Shown here in pieces: positions 61,896-64,000 of a stretch of DNA of 64,000 nt. The notes below the pieces were generated by a model that ran no database searches, was not told the origin of the DNA, and was given only the letters and a program-made list of their open reading frames with translations. Made by a program: the position numbers and the translations under genes. How positions within the stretch are numbered: the stretch's first letter is position 1; each line of letters starts with the position of its first letter. The stretch lies in the NCBI GenBank assembly GCA_916048095.2, contig OU696578.1:4384826-4448825 (forward strand), in the 5' to 3' direction. This DNA comes from Sacculina carcini (taxonomy: Eukaryota > Arthropoda > Thecostraca > Sacculinidae).

Positions 61896-62290
61896 CTACA
61901 ATTTAGCATACGGTGTTAATGTATGAGTGTTTGGATCGAAGGATATTGAAAATAAATGTTTACGTAGGGAGGAGGAGAAAGACGCATAGGATGTAGACGA
62001 GAGAACATGTAATGGAAGCGAATTATAGAAACGGGGTGCAAAAAATGAAAATGATTTGGCCGACCAACATGATTCGTTCAGAGTCCTTGGGAAATTCAGA
62101 GGCCGAGTGATGCGAGGGGAAAAATGAGAGGAATGAGAGAGCAGGCTAACAAGGTATTGAGGCTGATTGATGCCGTTTAAGAGTTTAAATATGGTACAAG
62201 CTAATTTGTAATGCACACGTGAAATGATGGGCAGCCAATGGAATTTATAGAGATATTGAGAGGTGTGACAGCAAGGGACAGGAAGCCTTT
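61896..62290 (-). pseudogene. Non-LTR retrotransposon, C-terminal fragment (copy 2)
   Basis: An open frame of about 107 codons plus upstream LHWLPI-type sequence. Motifs: VHYKLACTIFKLLNG, then PLNFPRTLNES, then SFSFFAPRFYNSLPLHV and SSLRKHLF, the characteristic C-terminal end of CR1/L2/RTE-like LINE proteins. The catalytic reverse transcriptase domain is missing (5' truncation). Confidence 0.78.
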
Positions 62291-62296
62291 CTTAGG

Positions 62297-63954
62297 GAAG
62301 CCTTTCTTAGCCTTTCGATGATCCCATACCCCCAATGGATTGCCGAATATGGTCCATTCCACCTTTATTTGACTGTTCAAATAATTTTAACCAATCCGAT
62401 TATTTTCCAGTATGTTTTCCAAATCCACGAGTATTTTAATTTTCTTGAATATATTATACTTTAGATACGGATTACTAGTAAAACTTAGCCATTGATAATT
62501 TCAATATATATAAGCCATTAATCATTTATGCCAGTGCCCAGAAATCGAGTCCCATACCCCGAAGTGGTATGAAAATCCCCGGTTAAAAACCCCTGTCATA
62601 AGTGTTAAGTTCAAAATCAATCTTTGCCATTTGGTTATATGCTAACACCATCACACATTCATAGAAAAACTGAGTGATTGCGGTGTTATGCTTGTTTACA
62701 TGTACTGTTCTCAACATCGTAATTTACAATTAATTGCAGAAAAATTGTGCGCACCGCTGTAAATGTCCTTCTGAACAATAATTGTTGTGACAAATTCATC
62801 TACGATTAATCATAAACAATGCAAGCGTATTATACCCAAATTATACTCCAAATACAGCTGTAATTGATGCTACAAGTGAAACAACCACGCGATCCAAGTC
62901 AAAATTGCGTACTTCCCGCTGTATCGGGCCCGAAATCTGCATGTCCAAGGTGGCAGGGTGTAGATATATTTTAGGAAAAATTATTGTCATTTTTGGTTTT
63001 TTCAGGCCATTTTAAGGTGACTTTTTCTATCAAATCCACAGCACACCTACAGCAAATCACTTGCAATACGCCGAAAACTATACGCGTCACTCAACACATA
63101 CTCCGCGTCTCTCCCCATCGCATTGTGGCGTGCACATCTGTATAGTTTTGTGTTTACTTGTGATTTGTTTTTCGAGTAATTTAATTCCTTTTGATTTGGT
63201 GTAACGTGCATTTTTCTGTTATAACTTTGCGTTACCGTATTTGCGTTGTGTATTTGCGTTGATTTTGCGTGATTCATGTTTCGATGTTTTGTGCTATATG
63301 CTTTGTGCCTAGTGACTAGCGTTTGCCCGGTGCTAAATTTAATTGGTAAATTTAGAGCATCTGAGAGTGCTGACAATTGCTCACGCACTTAGCAACAGCG
63401 TTTGCAAGCACAGAGCGGAGTCATACCGTATATTTGGTATGCGCACCGGTTCGAGAATTTTCTAGAACCACGCGATTATAGGTCATGTGTGTACGTATAA
63501 AAATGCGCCTGTGTTTCGTATCAATGGCAGATACGCTAAACATTTCGAGTCTGGCAGAGCTACTCTCTGTGTCTCGGTAGCTTGGTGTATTCTGTCACTC
63601 GGGTATTGCACAACGCTAGAGTGAAGTGGGTATTCCTACTGTTCGCTCACTCGTTGTTGGCCCGCTAAGGCTAATATCACTAGCATTGCTTTAGATAATA
63701 GCCCGTGGCCCTTTTCAGAGAGTGACTACACCTCTGTCTGGGATTGTCGCCCTTTTCTGCATTTTGTAGTTGCACGTTATTTTACTTGTGTGCACTGGGC
63801 TTACGCAACATTGTTGCTCGCTGAGCGTATTTACACTGTGGCCCGCTGCGCCTATTTTTATTTGTATGTTCTGTATTGTACATGATTTTATGATGTTATG
63901 TGTTGTTATGTGTTGTTATGTATGTATTGTTATGTGTTGTTATGTACTGTTAAT
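62297..63954. repeat. Repeat unit R, copy 3
   Basis: Colinear with 21896-23655, lacking about 110 bp including most of the minisatellite region (deletion near 62828). It contains the minus-strand frame (63047-63376) and the heat-shock promoter, and ends at the same GTATGG junction. Confidence 0.9.
63449..63503 (+). promoter_or_regulatory. Heat-shock element plus TATA box (copy 3)
   Basis: HSE at 63449-63468 and TATAAAAA at 63496-63503, unchanged from the other two copies. Confidence 0.7.
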
Positions 63955-64000
63955 GTATGGTAATATATAATTGAAACTACAGCACCTGTGTTGCTTTTGA
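63955..64000. repeat. Start of a third Q-rich gene duplication unit
   Basis: The last 46 bases match 1755-1800 and 23656-23701 with one or two changes, so another unit begins here and continues beyond the window. Confidence 0.75.

Overview
The window is repeat-rich, mostly AT-rich nuclear DNA of an animal, probably an invertebrate. The evidence is a metazoan-type U1 snRNA gene, Ty3/Gypsy and non-LTR retroelements, Helitrons, pieces of a Tc1/mariner-like transposase, hAT-like ends and very long CA and TA microsatellites. I see no bacterial operon, CRISPR array or conserved housekeeping protein gene. The species cannot be named from the sequence alone. A 200-base assembly gap lies at 21301-21500.

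The most gene-like protein locus is an intronless 692-codon minus-strand ORF built from about thirty degenerate 21-residue Gln/Tyr/Pro-rich repeats. Two full copies (2764-4842 and 24693-26771) sit in a segmental duplication (1755-6073 and 23656-32553). A third, internal fragment lies at 50023-51207. The right edge of the window (63955-64000) is the first 46 bases of another duplicated unit, so a further copy is predicted just outside. A repeat carrying a perfect four-pentamer heat-shock element and a TATA box precedes two of the duplicated units and is present three times.

The paralogous copies act as unoccupied-site controls, so several insertions can be dated relative to the duplication and bounded to the base. 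(i) An apparently complete Gypsy element at 26981-31513 has identical 265-bp LTRs, a 5-bp target duplication and one 1317-codon gag-pol frame; the empty site is at 5047-5051. (ii) A solo LTR lies at 7545-7966, with empty sites at 58305 and 60280. (iii) A Helitron at 8593-11456 begins TC, ends CTAG and lies between A and T; the empty site is 58930/58931.

Layout: 1-1754, 5' part of an LTR retrotransposon (minus strand); 1755-6073, duplication copy A; 6074-13943, further duplicated DNA with the solo LTR, a Helitron and a transposase fragment; 15182-20543, composite Helitron array; 20955-23655, transposase and LINE fragments and the heat-shock-promoter repeat; 23656-32553, duplication copy B with the Gypsy element; 32554-36747, palindromic MITE, LINE pseudogene and minisatellites; 36748-45587, Helitron array; 45588-53207, a 7.6-kb interrupted inverted repeat around a CA tract of about 800 bp; 54779-54943, U1 snRNA; 55251-56025, transposase pseudogene; 56830-64000, second copies of the left-hand duplicated DNA.
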